DNA of 64,000 nt, taken from the NCBI GenBank assembly GCA_017549205.1, contig JAFYVH010000009.1:1-64000 (forward strand), in the 5' to 3' direction. Made by a program: the position numbers and the translations under genes. Shown in pieces: positions 43,250 to 52,389 of the stretch; position 1 is the stretch's first letter; every line of letters begins with the position of its first letter. Source of the DNA: Clostridia bacterium (GTDB taxonomy: Bacteria; Bacillota; Clostridia; UBA1381; UBA9506). The notes below the pieces were generated by a model. It was not told where the DNA came from. It saw nothing but the letters and a program-made list of their open reading frames with translations, and did not search any database.

Positions 43250-43618
43250 TTACAGCAGTTCTTTAAATAAATCCATTTCTTGTGCGGTTTTAGCAAGGCT
43301 TGATAACCGAAGAAATTTAATCATTTGGTCAATTTGCGGTCTGCGTTCTTCACTTAAAAAAGGTTTTATGGCATAAAGGAGGGCGCTGCGTTCATCCTTA
43401 TTTTGATTGTTTAGTTGTCCCATTAAGCTTTGCAGTTTTAATAACATGGCAGGATCAAAGGTGCCTATTGTGTCGTGGGTTTCTGTTTTTGGCTCTTCTT
43501 TTTTCTCTTCGCTGTTATTTTCTGTCAGCGCAGAAAGCATTTCACCTAATTTTTCTGTTGGGTTATCCCCTAACATGCCCATTATGTTTTCTAAAAGCTT
43601 GCTACCATCCTCTGCCAT
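43250..43618 (-). CDS. Small helical protein (module gene 2)
   Basis: The ATG at 43618 (12 bases behind GAAAGG) gives 122 residues; a TTG at 43630 sits on the ribosome site. The middle is acidic and low complexity (ENNSEEKKEEPKTE). The C-terminal part, ALLYAIKPFLSEERRPQIDQMIKFLRL, is a pattern I associate with uncharacterised clostridial proteins of the form LRPYLSEERRxRVDxAIKLLRL. No function is known. It lies between two other small genes behind one promoter. Confidence 0.75.
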   Translation of the reverse strand: MAEDGSKLLENIMGMLGDNPTEKLGEMLSALTENNSEEKKEEPKTETHDTIGTFDPAMLLKLQSLMGQLNNQNKDERSALLYAIKPFLSEERRPQIDQMIKFLRLSSLAKTAQEMDLFKELL

Positions 43619-43635
43619 AGCTTGTTCCAACCTTT

Positions 43636-43887
43636 CTATTGTTTTGGATTGATTTCATGAATTAAATCCGGATTTTTCTTTAAATTTTCAACCATATTCT
43701 CCACCTGTTCAATGCCGTCCAAATTCATTTTCTCTGCAACCTGCTTTATTTTTTGTGTATCTACCTGCTTTAATGCCTTTTTAATGCTTTCTTCGTCTTT
43801 TAATAGGCCGGATAAAGCATTTTTTTGTTTATCACTCAACTGATTAAACAGACTATTAATTTTTTGTGCTATTTTTTTATCGTTCAT
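43636..43887 (-). CDS. Small helical, charged protein (module gene 1)
   Basis: The ATG at 43887 follows AAAGGAG and gives 83 residues with no membrane segment or cysteine. It is all-helical in appearance (KIAQKINSLFNQLSDKQKNAL, SIKKALKQVDTQKIKQVAEKM). I do not recognise it. As first gene of the cluster it lies directly behind a SigmaE-like promoter, so the three genes may be made in the mother cell. Confidence 0.75.
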   Translation of the reverse strand: MNDKKIAQKINSLFNQLSDKQKNALSGLLKDEESIKKALKQVDTQKIKQVAEKMNLDGIEQVENMVENLKKNPDLIHEINPKQ

Positions 43888-43920
43888 AAACAATTCTCCT
43901 TTCTGTTTAGCTCCCCTATC

Positions 43921-43948
43921 AGTATATGATGCATCTTAAAAAACATGA
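43921..43948 (-). promoter_or_regulatory. SigmaE-like promoter of the three-gene small-protein cluster
   Basis: On the minus strand TCATGTT (43942-43948, one mismatch to KMATATW) and CATATACT (43921-43928, one mismatch to CATACANT) are 13 bp apart, 34 bp before the first start codon. Confidence 0.5.
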
Positions 43949-44002
43949 CTGTAACAAGCCTGAACTTTATATCATACAATACATTAAAAAGGAGGATTCT
44001 AC

Positions 44003-45130
44003 ATGGTTTATTTTGATTATGCCGCCACATCTTTTATAAAGCCGGACTGTGTTTACAGGTCGGTCTATGAAGCGATGTGTTACAATAGCGCAAATCCGGG
44101 ACGCGGTGGGCACTTTGCATCGGTGCAGGCTGCCGAAAAAATATATGAAGCAAGAGAAAAAATATGCAAACTATTTCAAATTGCCACGCCGGAACGGCTC
44201 GCATTTTTTCCAAATACTACACAGGGTTTAAATGTCGGCATTAAAGGTGTTTTAAACCATGGCGACCATGTTGTCATCAGCGGTATGGAACACAATTCTG
44301 TGGCAAGACCCATAGAAGCGCTAAAGCACAAAGGTCTTATCACCTGCACTATCGTTAAGCCGGATAAAGATGGAAACATGGAGCCGGAGCAGTTTGTTAA
44401 AGCAATGAATCATAACACCAAACTGGTTGTTTGCAGCCATGCCTCTAATGTTTGCGGTAATGTGTATGATATTGCCTCCATCGGTCGCTTGGTGCATCAA
44501 AAAGAGGCATATTTTATGGTCGATGCTGCTCAAAGTGCCGGCGTTATTCCCATTTGTGCCGATGATGTGGATTTATTGGCTTTCCCCGGTCATAAGAGCC
44601 TTTACGGCCCTCAAGGCAGCGGCGGCTTATATGTCCGCGAAGGAATTCGTCTGCAAACCATTACAGAGGGTGGCACCGGAAGCAGTTCAGAGCTTTTAAC
44701 ACAGCCTGATGAAATGCCTGACAGATTGGAAAGCGGCACACAGAATGTGCCGGCTATTGTTGGTTTAGGTGCGGCTGCTGATTTTATATTAGACAAAGGA
44801 ATTGACACAATCTCAAACCACGATAAAGCTCTATGCACGCGTTTTAAAAACGGTATTTTAAATATGCCAAAAATAACAGTATACGGCAACGACACAAGTG
44901 TGAATGTAGTGGCTTTAAACATTGATGATATGGACTGTGTCGAAGTCAGCGAACGTTTAGACAAGGAATTTGGTATTGCCACAAGAAGTGGTTTGCATTG
45001 TGCCGTCTTAGCGCATAAAGCTTTAGGCACGCTCGGCACGGGCTGTGTCAGATTCAGCTTTGGATGTTTTAACACAACAAAAGAGGTTGACTATGCTTTA
45101 GATGCGCTTTATTATCTTATAAATCATTAA
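44003..45130 (+). CDS. Class V aminotransferase, cysteine desulfurase family
   Basis: The 375-residue PLP enzyme has YFDYAATSFIKPD, FFPNTTQGLNVGIKG, SGMEHNSVARPIEALK, VVCSHASNVCGNVYDI, the PLP lysine in LAFPGHKSLYGPQGSGGLYV and a cysteine in TRSGLHCAVLAH at the place of the persulfide residue. This is the group near CsdA/SufS and the clostridial 'aminotransferase class V' proteins. No iscU or nifU follows, so the sulfur acceptor is unknown. It starts after AAAGGAGG. A perfect CATACAAT box at 43973-43980 suggests mother-cell expression, though the -35 is poor. Confidence 0.88.
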   Translation: MVYFDYAATSFIKPDCVYRSVYEAMCYNSANPGRGGHFASVQAAEKIYEAREKICKLFQIATPERLAFFPNTTQGLNVGIKGVLNHGDHVVISGMEHNSVARPIEALKHKGLITCTIVKPDKDGNMEPEQFVKAMNHNTKLVVCSHASNVCGNVYDIASIGRLVHQKEAYFMVDAAQSAGVIPICADDVDLLAFPGHKSLYGPQGSGGLYVREGIRLQTITEGGTGSSSELLTQPDEMPDRLESGTQNVPAIVGLGAAADFILDKGIDTISNHDKALCTRFKNGILNMPKITVYGNDTSVNVVALNIDDMDCVEVSERLDKEFGIATRSGLHCAVLAHKALGTLGTGCVRFSFGCFNTTKEVDYALDALYYLINH

Positions 45131-45220
45131 AAAATTTTTGAATTATTTTTTAAAACCTGGTCAAACTATTCTTGGACAAAAGGACATCAGATGAAACAGA
45201 ATGTGAAAGGAGTTCATACT

Positions 45221-45385
45221 ATGAACACAGGAAAACAAACCATTAAATGCACCGTGCAGCAATGCAGCTATAACGATTGTTCAGAACAGTATTGCACTTT
45301 GGATTCAATCACCGTCGGCACCCATGAAAACAACCCGACAGACCAGCAGTGCACAGATTGTAAGTCATTTAAGAAAAAGGCCTGA
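45221..45385 (+). CDS. DUF1540 cysteine-rich protein
   Basis: The ATG at 45221 follows AAAGGAG and gives 54 residues; the longer frame covers the ribosome site. Six cysteines occur in IKCTVQQCSYNDCSEQYC and QQCTDCKSF, the DUF1540 pattern, presumably metal-binding. DUF1540 proteins are frequent in spore formers, with unknown function. It ends two bases from a strong terminator. Confidence 0.88.
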   Translation: MNTGKQTIKCTVQQCSYNDCSEQYCTLDSITVGTHENNPTDQQCTDCKSFKKKA

Positions 45386-45386
45386 T

Positions 45387-45430
45387 TAAAAATATAAAGC
45401 GGTGGCATTTGCCACCGCTTTATATTTTTA
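45387..45430. terminator. Very strong bidirectional terminator
   Basis: A perfect 21-bp stem (45387-45407 with 45410-45430) with a GC-rich core GCGGTGGCA and A/T arms. It separates the DUF1540 gene from the convergent recJ-to-exonuclease operon. Confidence 0.93.
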
Positions 45431-45434
45431 ATAA

Positions 45435-46283
45435 TTATTCACTTATTTTGCTGATGTCTTTTATTTTGTCAACAAACCGCAATCTTCTTTTATAATGAAT
45501 CCGTGCGCCTTTACTGCGGAAAAGTTCAACAGTCGAAAAAACATCTCTCTTGCATTTTTTACAAAACATAAAGGCGAAAAACTGTGTGCCGCCTGTGTTG
45601 CGAAACCATCCACTTTTATTTTTTAACGGTTTGCCACATTCCGGACATGCCAAGGCAAATTGCCATTTATCTATCTTTGTGGTTTTAGGCACAGGTTTTT
45701 GTTCTTCTAAAATATTATAGACCGTTTCAACAAATGATTTTTTATCAAATATATCGGCAAAAACCTTGCCGGAAATATCTGCATCAACATGGGCGTCGTG
45801 AAGAGTTTCTGGCTCATAGGATATCTGGCATAAATCAGCAGCTGTTTTAAGACCCATTTGTTGCTTTTCGTCGGTATTTAAGCGTTTGGCGGCATATTTT
45901 TGTAAATCAGAAAACCGCTCCATAAATGAAAGCTTAACATTTTTATTGTAATATTGAGCGTTGGTTCTCAAAATTTGTATATCCTGCACGCCCCAGGACA
46001 TGAGCACAGCATCATGGCCTACAAAGGCTTTGAATTCGCGAAACGCCTGCATAAACGGAATGCCAAAGCGCAACAAATGTTCTTTCGTGATCCCGGTTAT
46101 TTGTGCAACACGATTATCAATCCGGTCATAAACGCCGGGTTTTATAAAGCGGTTAAAGCTGCCTTTATACTGCAGATTTTTGTCATATTTCACAGCGCCT
46201 ATCTGAATAATTTCATCAGGACAACCCGGGATAACTTTTCTTATGTTTCTGGACCATTCTAAGTCGAAAATAATGTAATCCAT
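45435..46283 (-). CDS. DEDDh 3'-5' exonuclease with C-terminal zinc ribbon
   Basis: The 282-residue protein begins MDYIIFDLEWS, exonuclease motif I with its Asp and Glu. IIQIGAVKYDKN, the motif II region around LMSWGVQDIQILRTN and HDAHVDADISGKVF (motif III, H and D) follow, so the active site is complete. The C-terminal 80 residues add a zinc ribbon (CPECGKPLKNKSGW and MFCKKCKRD). It resembles the KapD-like sporulation/nuclease group; substrate is unknown. It ends the recJ-relA operon. Confidence 0.85.
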   Translation of the reverse strand: MDYIIFDLEWSRNIRKVIPGCPDEIIQIGAVKYDKNLQYKGSFNRFIKPGVYDRIDNRVAQITGITKEHLLRFGIPFMQAFREFKAFVGHDAVLMSWGVQDIQILRTNAQYYNKNVKLSFMERFSDLQKYAAKRLNTDEKQQMGLKTAADLCQISYEPETLHDAHVDADISGKVFADIFDKKSFVETVYNILEEQKPVPKTTKIDKWQFALACPECGKPLKNKSGWFRNTGGTQFFAFMFCKKCKRDVFSTVELFRSKGARIHYKRRLRFVDKIKDISKISE

Positions 46284-46309
46284 TAAAATTTAACCTTTCA
46301 CATGTAAAT

Positions 46310-46975
46310 TTAAAGTTGCCAACAAATAGGCTCTTTGCCCTGTCTTGTTAAAATTTCATTGGCTTTGCTGAAATGCCGGCAACCAAAAAAGCCACGGGAC
46401 GCAGACAATGGACTAGGATGTGGCGCAGATAAAACATAATGTTGCGGATTGGTTATCAGTGGCAACTTTTCTTTGGCATTAGCGCCCCACAGCATAAATA
46501 TGACAGGGTCTTTGCGCTCATTAAGTGCCGAAATAACGCTGTCCGTAAACTGAATCCAGCCCATTTTTTTGTGTGAATTTGGTTCTGACTCCCGCACAGT
46601 TAAAACCGTGTTTAAAAGCATAACGCCCTGCTCTGCCCAAGGAATCAGGCAGCCGGTTTGGGGCATATTGATACCAACATCACTCACAAGCTCTTTGTAC
46701 ATATTCTTAAGCGATGGTGGCAGGTCCACACCGGGCTGAACAGAAAAAGCAAGGCCGTGTGCCTGACCATAACCATGGTATGGGTCCTGACCCAAGAGCA
46801 AAATTTTTACATCATGATAGGGCGTATATCGAAGAGCGTTAAAAATATTCTCTTTAGCAGGATAAACCGGACCCCTATCATACTCTGCTTCGACCTGTTT
46901 CCACAGTTCAGCAAAATAAGGCGCCGAAAATTCGTTTTCTAAAACTTTTTCCCAATCCGGACTCATTCCAAACAT
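46310..46975 (-). CDS. ung: Uracil-DNA glycosylase
   Basis: The ATG at 46975, behind GGTGA that sits in the end of nrdR, gives 221 residues. It cuts uracil out of DNA. LLLGQDPYHGYGQAHGLAFSV (catalytic Asp), LLNTVLTVRESEPNSH and SAPHPSPLSASRGFFG (catalytic His) are the family signatures. It is cotranscribed with nrdR and the exonuclease, a DNA-metabolism grouping. Confidence 0.97.
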   Translation of the reverse strand: MFGMSPDWEKVLENEFSAPYFAELWKQVEAEYDRGPVYPAKENIFNALRYTPYHDVKILLLGQDPYHGYGQAHGLAFSVQPGVDLPPSLKNMYKELVSDVGINMPQTGCLIPWAEQGVMLLNTVLTVRESEPNSHKKMGWIQFTDSVISALNERKDPVIFMLWGANAKEKLPLITNPQHYVLSAPHPSPLSASRGFFGCRHFSKANEILTRQGKEPICWQL

Positions 46976-46988
46976 AGCAATCACCGAT

Positions 46989-47441
46989 TTATTTCTTTAA
47001 AAGTTTGTTCACTTCTTCAACAAAAGTGTTTAAATCACGAAATTCACGATAAACAGAGGCAAAACGGACATAAGCAACGCCATCTAAATCCCGAAGCTTG
47101 TCCATCACCATTTCGCCCAGCGTATCACTTTTAATTTCACGCTCCATTAAGTTTTGAGCCGCTGTTTCAATTTCATAAACAACCCGCTCCATTTCGTCAG
47201 CAGAAACAGGTCTTTTTTCACAAGCACGCATAATGCCGTTTAAAAGCTTTTGGCTGTCAAACATCTGGCGTGAACCATCTTTTTTAATAACCATCAAAGG
47301 AATGTTTTCCACTTTTTCATAGGTGGTAAATCGTTTGCCGCAGGATAGACACTCTCTGCGACGACGAATGGCTTCATTTTCGTCGGTAGGTCTTGAGTCA
47401 ATAACTTTGCTTTCTTCATATTCGCAATAGGGACATTTCAT
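46989..47441 (-). CDS. nrdR: Transcriptional repressor NrdR
   Basis: The 150-residue regulator of ribonucleotide reductase genes has a zinc ribbon ([18 protein letters not shown] and [13 protein letters not shown]) and an ATP cone ([30 protein letters not shown]). It senses ATP/dATP and binds NrdR boxes. nrd genes are not in the window. Start after AGGAGGTT. Length is standard. Confidence 0.97.
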   Translation of the reverse strand: MKCPYCEYEESKVIDSRPTDENEAIRRRRECLSCGKRFTTYEKVENIPLMVIKKDGSRQMFDSQKLLNGIMRACEKRPVSADEMERVVYEIETAAQNLMEREIKSDTLGEMVMDKLRDLDGVAYVRFASVYREFRDLNTFVEEVNKLLKK

Positions 47442-47468
47442 TGTGTAAAACCTCCTGCTTCATTAAAT

Positions 47469-48101
47469 TTAATTGCAATGCTTTTCCCATACATAGACTT
47501 CGTTGTGCTGTTTTTCATATCCAATGGTTGTTTTAGGACCGTGACCGGGATAAACCACAACAGAATCCGGCAAGGTAAACAGTTTTTCTTTAATGCTTTT
47601 TATAAGTGTTTTCAAGCTGCCTGTGGGAAAGTCGGCTCGTCCGATAGATAGGTAAAAAAGTGTGTCGCCTGAAAACAGTGTATCATCACACAATAAACAC
47701 AAAGAGCCGCTTGTGTGTCCCGGGGTTGTAATAACCTTAAAAGTGCAATTTCCTACGGTGAAAGTGTCACCATCTTTTAAAAGTTTGTCCGGCTCATCTA
47801 AAATTGGTTTTGGTGCAAAATAGCCGCAAAAGCTCACATGCCGGTCAAAATAATTGTCTTTTTCCGCTGCGCCGATTAAAAGCTCTGCACCGGTGGCACT
47901 TAACACATCATGCACCGCACCAACATGGTCATAATGACAATGCGTCAGCACAACATAGCGCACTTTGTAGTTTTTTTCGTTGATGTGTTTAATAATTTTT
48001 TCAGCCTCATCGCCCGGGTCAATCACAATCATTGCCTCAGGCTCACCCACTAAGTAACAGTTTTCTTCAATCGAACCAACCACAATTGTATCTATGATCA
48101 T
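47469..48101 (-). CDS. MBL-fold hydrolase, glyoxalase II-like
   Basis: The 210-residue protein has the five metallo-beta-lactamase motifs: YVVLTHCHYDHVGAV, ITTPGHTSGSLCLL, LFSGDTLFYLSIGRAD and VVYPGHGPKTTIGYEK. It belongs to the short YcbL-type glyoxalase II relatives, which hydrolyse thioesters, but the substrate here is unknown. It lies between relA and nrdR and is cotranscribed with them. Confidence 0.9.
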   Translation of the reverse strand: MIIDTIVVGSIEENCYLVGEPEAMIVIDPGDEAEKIIKHINEKNYKVRYVVLTHCHYDHVGAVHDVLSATGAELLIGAAEKDNYFDRHVSFCGYFAPKPILDEPDKLLKDGDTFTVGNCTFKVITTPGHTSGSLCLLCDDTLFSGDTLFYLSIGRADFPTGSLKTLIKSIKEKLFTLPDSVVVYPGHGPKTTIGYEKQHNEVYVWEKHCN

Positions 48102-48130
48102 TTCCTTGTTCCTTTCACAGCATCAAATAC

Positions 48131-50302
48131 TCAGGCATTGCTTCTTGATACATCAAAAACACCACCCAAACGGGAAAACTTTTTTACAACCGTATCAAGT
48201 TGTTCTTTGGAATTGATTTCGATGGTAATGTTCAAAACGGCAACCTGGTCTTTGGTGGTTTTTGTGTGTAGTGATGTGATTAAAATCTTCATGTCATACA
48301 AAATAGCAGTTATTTCTGCAAGCAGACCCTGACGGTCATAAGCAGAAATCTGTAATTCTGTTAAATATGACGAGCTGCCTGTCTGACTCTCCCAATATAC
48401 ATGAATCAAACGACCATTATGTGAAGGTTGTTTCTCTTCAGCCTTAATGTTTGGGCAATCGCTTCTGTGAACAGAAACACCACGACCACGGGTGATGTAA
48501 CCGATAATATCGTCACCCGGCACAGGGTTACAGCAGCGCGAAAGACGCACCAGACAGTTATCAATCCCCTCCACCACAATGCCATTAGAGGATGACTTTT
48601 GTTTTTTCTGTGCACTGGCAATTACATGCTGCATACCTTCATTTTTGTGTGCCAACCGATATTCTTCTTTTAAGCGGGATAAAATCTTATTAACCGTAAT
48701 ACCGCCATATCCAACGGCAGCAAACATATCATCAACGCTTTGAATTCCATATTTTTTCAGCAAAAGTTCAATCCATTCAGGTTTAAAGAGCTGGCTGTGG
48801 GTATAGCCAAGACGCTTTAATTCCTTATCAATCATATCCTTTCCGCGCAAAATGTTTTCTTCGCGCTTTTCTTTTTTGTACCATTGATTGATTTTGGTGC
48901 GAGCCTGAGAGGTTTTACAAATCTTCAGCCAGTCAAGGCTGGGGCCATGCACAGCAGACGATGTCATAACTTCTACAATATCGCCGTTTTGCAAGGCATA
49001 ATCTAAAGTGGCAATTTTGCCGTTAACACGAACACCCGCCATGCGACAACCAATAGCGGTGTGAATGGCGAAAGCAAAGTCAATGGGCGTTGAGCCGGCA
49101 GGCAGATTGATAACATCACCTTTTGGCGTGAAAACAAAAACCTCATCGGCAAATAAATCAATTTTCAGCGTGCGCATGAAATCGTCAGAATCAACAGTTT
49201 CATTCTGAATTTCCAAAATTTTGCCTATCCATGCAAGCTTTTCATCCATGTCCGTTGTGCCGGATACACCCTCTTTATATTTCCAATGGGCTGCGATACC
49301 ATATTCTGCAACCTTGTGCATTTCCTGTGTTCTGATTTGAATTTCAAAAGGTATGCCGTGAGGACCCATAACCGTTGTATGCAAGGATTGATACATGTTC
49401 GGCTTTGGCATGGCAATATAGTCTTTAAAACGACCAGGAATGGGATAATACTGCTCGTGCACCATGCCTAACACAGCATAACAATCCTTCACGCTGTCTA
49501 CAATGGCACGAACGGCAAATAAATCATAAATTTCATCAATGCTTTTATTTTGGGTATACATTTTACGGAAAATGCTGTAAAAATGTTTGGCTCGACCCAT
49601 CAATTGCGCATGTATGCCCAGTTCATCCAGCTTTTGGCGAAAGGTTTGGATAATATCATCAATATATTGTTCTCGCTCTTGTCTTTTCTGGCTGATGGAT
49701 TCGGTAATTTCACGATATGCTATAGGGTCTAAATACCGCAGGGATAAATCTTCAAGTTCCCATTTAATTTTAGACATACCAAGTCGATGAGCCAAGGCTG
49801 CATATACCTCAAGGGTTTCTCTTGCCTTTTCTCTCTGCTTTTCTTCTGACATAAACCGAATGGTGCGCATATTATGCAAACGGTCAGCCAGTTTAATCAA
49901 GATAACGCGAATGTCTTTTGCCATAGCCAAAAACATTTTACGAAGATTTTCAATTTGTTGCTCTTCTTTATTGGTATATTGAATTTTGCTCAGCTTTGTA
50001 ACGCCGTCAACAATAATAGCGACACCGTCACCAAATTCCCGGGCAATATCCGTCACGGAATAGTCGGTATCTTCAACCACATCGTGCAAAAGCGCACCCA
50101 CAATGCTGTCACAATCAAGCTCTAATTCTGCTAAAATCTGCGCAACGGCCAAGGGGTGAATGATGTAAGGTTCACCCGTGTTTCTAAGTTGTGTTGCATG
50201 AGCCTCTTTTGCAAGGTCGTATGCTCTTGCAATTTTATCAAAATCCATATTTGGATTATAACATTTAATCGTTTCTAATAATTTGTCAAATGTCTGCTCC
50301 AT
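48131..50302 (-). CDS. relA: Bifunctional (p)ppGpp synthetase/hydrolase
   Basis: The 723-residue Rel protein makes and destroys the alarmone (p)ppGpp. The HD hydrolase domain is intact (HATQLRNTGEPYIIHPLAV; ALLHDVVEDTDYSV; LIKLADRLHNMRTI). The synthetase has FKDYIAMPKPNMYQSLHTTVMG and EIQIRTQEMHKVAEYGIAAHWKYK. TGS (VFTPKGDVINLPAGSTPIDFAF), a zinc-finger/helical region with RCCNPVPGDDIIGYITRGRG, and a C-terminal ACT domain follow. It lies downstream of recJ, a classical Firmicute order, and starts after GGGAGG. Confidence 0.97.
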   Translation of the reverse strand: MEQTFDKLLETIKCYNPNMDFDKIARAYDLAKEAHATQLRNTGEPYIIHPLAVAQILAELELDCDSIVGALLHDVVEDTDYSVTDIAREFGDGVAIIVDGVTKLSKIQYTNKEEQQIENLRKMFLAMAKDIRVILIKLADRLHNMRTIRFMSEEKQREKARETLEVYAALAHRLGMSKIKWELEDLSLRYLDPIAYREITESISQKRQEREQYIDDIIQTFRQKLDELGIHAQLMGRAKHFYSIFRKMYTQNKSIDEIYDLFAVRAIVDSVKDCYAVLGMVHEQYYPIPGRFKDYIAMPKPNMYQSLHTTVMGPHGIPFEIQIRTQEMHKVAEYGIAAHWKYKEGVSGTTDMDEKLAWIGKILEIQNETVDSDDFMRTLKIDLFADEVFVFTPKGDVINLPAGSTPIDFAFAIHTAIGCRMAGVRVNGKIATLDYALQNGDIVEVMTSSAVHGPSLDWLKICKTSQARTKINQWYKKEKREENILRGKDMIDKELKRLGYTHSQLFKPEWIELLLKKYGIQSVDDMFAAVGYGGITVNKILSRLKEEYRLAHKNEGMQHVIASAQKKQKSSSNGIVVEGIDNCLVRLSRCCNPVPGDDIIGYITRGRGVSVHRSDCPNIKAEEKQPSHNGRLIHVYWESQTGSSSYLTELQISAYDRQGLLAEITAILYDMKILITSLHTKTTKDQVAVLNITIEINSKEQLDTVVKKFSRLGGVFDVSRSNA

Positions 50303-50334
50303 AGAAACCTCCCAACCGGCTCAAGGCTGTTGCT

Positions 50335-52050
50335 TTACGATAATTTGGCAGCTGCAGGACGAACATCCTTAAGTAAAATTTGCGCCTGTCTTTCACCGTG
50401 ATACACATTAGAATCAAGCGAAAAGACAATATCTACCATGTCTTTTGTACCAATCGTTTTTCCCAGTTCACCCATAGAAAAACCAATGGCGTTAATGGTG
50501 CATCGCCCATCTGAAAGTGTAAGCTTGATATGTTTGCCTTCGCTTAACAGACGAACGGCCGTAACCCGCAGATTGCGACAAACAAAAACAGGACTTGCAT
50601 TCCCCATGCCATAAGGCGCCATAACCGCAATTTTATCAATGGTGTTTAAGTTTAAATAAGAAATAGGCAATTCCGCATCAATCACGATTTCAGGAATATA
50701 ATCTTCAGGCTGCAAAACTTCTTTAGCATAGGCATTAATTTTTTGTCTGAAAAGTTCAATCTGATCTCTTGCCACTGTAAGACCGGCAGCAAGCTCGTGT
50801 CCGCCAAATTTAACCAAATGCTCCTGACATTCTGAAAGTGCAGTAAAAAGATTAAAGTTCTTAATGCTTCTGCCTGAGCCTTTTCCTGTGGTTTCATCGA
50901 GTGAAATCAAAATGCAGGGCTTGTGGAACCGTTCCGTTATTTTAGAGGCAACAATCCCGATAATGCCATGATGCCATTCTTCGTGTGCAAGCACAATAAC
51001 GGCTTCTTCTTTGAGCTGCGGGTCGCCCTCCAGCATGGCAAGAGCCTCTTTAAAAATATCTTGCTCGCTATTCTGACGGCTGCGGTTTGACTCATCTAAA
51101 AATAAGGCATACTCTTCTGCTGATTTATCCACTTCAGAAAGCAAAAGTTCAACGGCACATTTAGGGTCGCCCACTCTACCGGCCGCATTAATGCGCGGTG
51201 CTAAAACAAAACCGATTGTGCCTGCCGTGATGGGATTTGCCCCAATATCCGCCTGTTGAATTAAGGCTTTGAGCCCTTTGTTTTCTGTATATGTTAGTCG
51301 TTCTAATCCATTTTTTAAAATCATGCGATTTTCGCTCATTAAGGGCATCACATCGGCAACTGTTCCAATGGCTGTAATATCCAAATAGGCATCAAACAAG
51401 GTTTGCATGTGAATTTTTAACTCAATAAAAAGGGCTTGCAACAGTTTAAAAACCACGCCGACGCCGGCTAATTGTTTAAAAGGATAGTCACAATCGGGAC
51501 GCTTGGGATTTAAAACTGCAATGGCATCAGGGAGTACATCTTTACATTCATGGTGATCTGTTATGATAACATCAAGACCAACAGTCTTTGCTTTCTCCAC
51601 TTCATTGACAGAACTGATGCCGCAATCAACCGTTATTAAAAGTGTAGCACCACGGGCAGCAATTTCTTCAATGGCATTGCAATTAACACCATAACCCTCT
51701 TGCAAACGGTCAGGAATGTAATATGATGCCGGTACCCCTTGACTACGAAGAAAGTGCGTTAAAATAGCTGTTGAGGTAATGCCGTCAACATCATAATCGC
51801 CATAGACATAAACCGTTTCTTTATTTTGTATGGCACTTACAATTCTTTTAACAGCCTGTTCCATGTCTTTCATTAAAAACGGGTCATAGAGCTTATCAAG
51901 TCCCGGTACAATATATTCATTTAAATCCAAAACGCCACGCTTTGACAAAATTGAAGCAACCAAAGGGGGAATTCCGTACTTGCGACTTCGCTCTATGATT
52001 TGCTCCTGGGGCTCAAGTGCCGGGCGCAGCTTCCATCTTTTTTTCTGCAT
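50335..52050 (-). CDS. recJ: Single-stranded-DNA-specific exonuclease RecJ
   Basis: The 571-residue 5'-3' exonuclease has the DHH phosphoesterase motifs VYVYGDYDVDGITSTAIL, LITVDCGISSVNEVEKA, VIITDHHECKDVLPDAIAVLNP and the DHHA1 part with HGIIGIVASKITERFHKP and GSGRSIKNFNLFTALSEC. It is of the short form without the long C-terminal domain of Bacillus RecJ. It heads the recJ-relA-MBL-nrdR-ung-exonuclease operon, behind a promoter at 52182-52210. Confidence 0.96.
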   Translation of the reverse strand: MQKKRWKLRPALEPQEQIIERSRKYGIPPLVASILSKRGVLDLNEYIVPGLDKLYDPFLMKDMEQAVKRIVSAIQNKETVYVYGDYDVDGITSTAILTHFLRSQGVPASYYIPDRLQEGYGVNCNAIEEIAARGATLLITVDCGISSVNEVEKAKTVGLDVIITDHHECKDVLPDAIAVLNPKRPDCDYPFKQLAGVGVVFKLLQALFIELKIHMQTLFDAYLDITAIGTVADVMPLMSENRMILKNGLERLTYTENKGLKALIQQADIGANPITAGTIGFVLAPRINAAGRVGDPKCAVELLLSEVDKSAEEYALFLDESNRSRQNSEQDIFKEALAMLEGDPQLKEEAVIVLAHEEWHHGIIGIVASKITERFHKPCILISLDETTGKGSGRSIKNFNLFTALSECQEHLVKFGGHELAAGLTVARDQIELFRQKINAYAKEVLQPEDYIPEIVIDAELPISYLNLNTIDKIAVMAPYGMGNASPVFVCRNLRVTAVRLLSEGKHIKLTLSDGRCTINAIGFSMGELGKTIGTKDMVDIVFSLDSNVYHGERQAQILLKDVRPAAAKLS

Positions 52051-52181
52051 AGTTAACTCCTATCCGATATGTCAATCCGGCAGCAGATGTGCCGACATAT
52101 AAGTCATTTTTGAGCTGTCATTTGCTCAGTTTAGCAACAGTCTTTTATCGATTATAATTCATGATGATACAATTATATTAC

Positions 52182-52210
52182 ATTGTAACATATCTTTACT
52201 TAATTTTCAA
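52182..52210 (-). promoter_or_regulatory. SigmaA-type promoter of the recJ-relA operon
   Basis: On the minus strand TTGAAA (52205-52210) and TACAAT (52182-52187) are 17 bp apart. The 339-bp gap between recJ and dpaA holds this and the dpaA promoter and no gene that I can see. Confidence 0.75.
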
Positions 52211-52288
52211 GTAAAATATCAAAACTAACCGCAAAATACTGTGGATAATTATTGAGATATACTAAATATTGCGTCAAAAACTCCATGA

Positions 52289-52316
52289 ACTGTTACGCCG
52301 CCGGCGGCATACTATA
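52289..52316 (+). promoter_or_regulatory. SigmaK-like promoter of dpaA
   Basis: AC at 52289-52290 and CATACTATA at 52308-52316 (a full match to CATAnnnTA) are 17 bp apart, the SigmaK arrangement. The -10 also resembles SigmaE. The spacer ends in the palindrome GCCGCCGGCGGC (52297-52308). The spoVF operon of Bacillus is SigmaK-dependent, so this fits. Confidence 0.65.
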
Positions 52317-52389
52317 TAATGTGATGTATGAAAAAGATACAACGCACGCTGCTTTAGGTCTGATTTTATGAATGTAAAGGAGAGCATCC

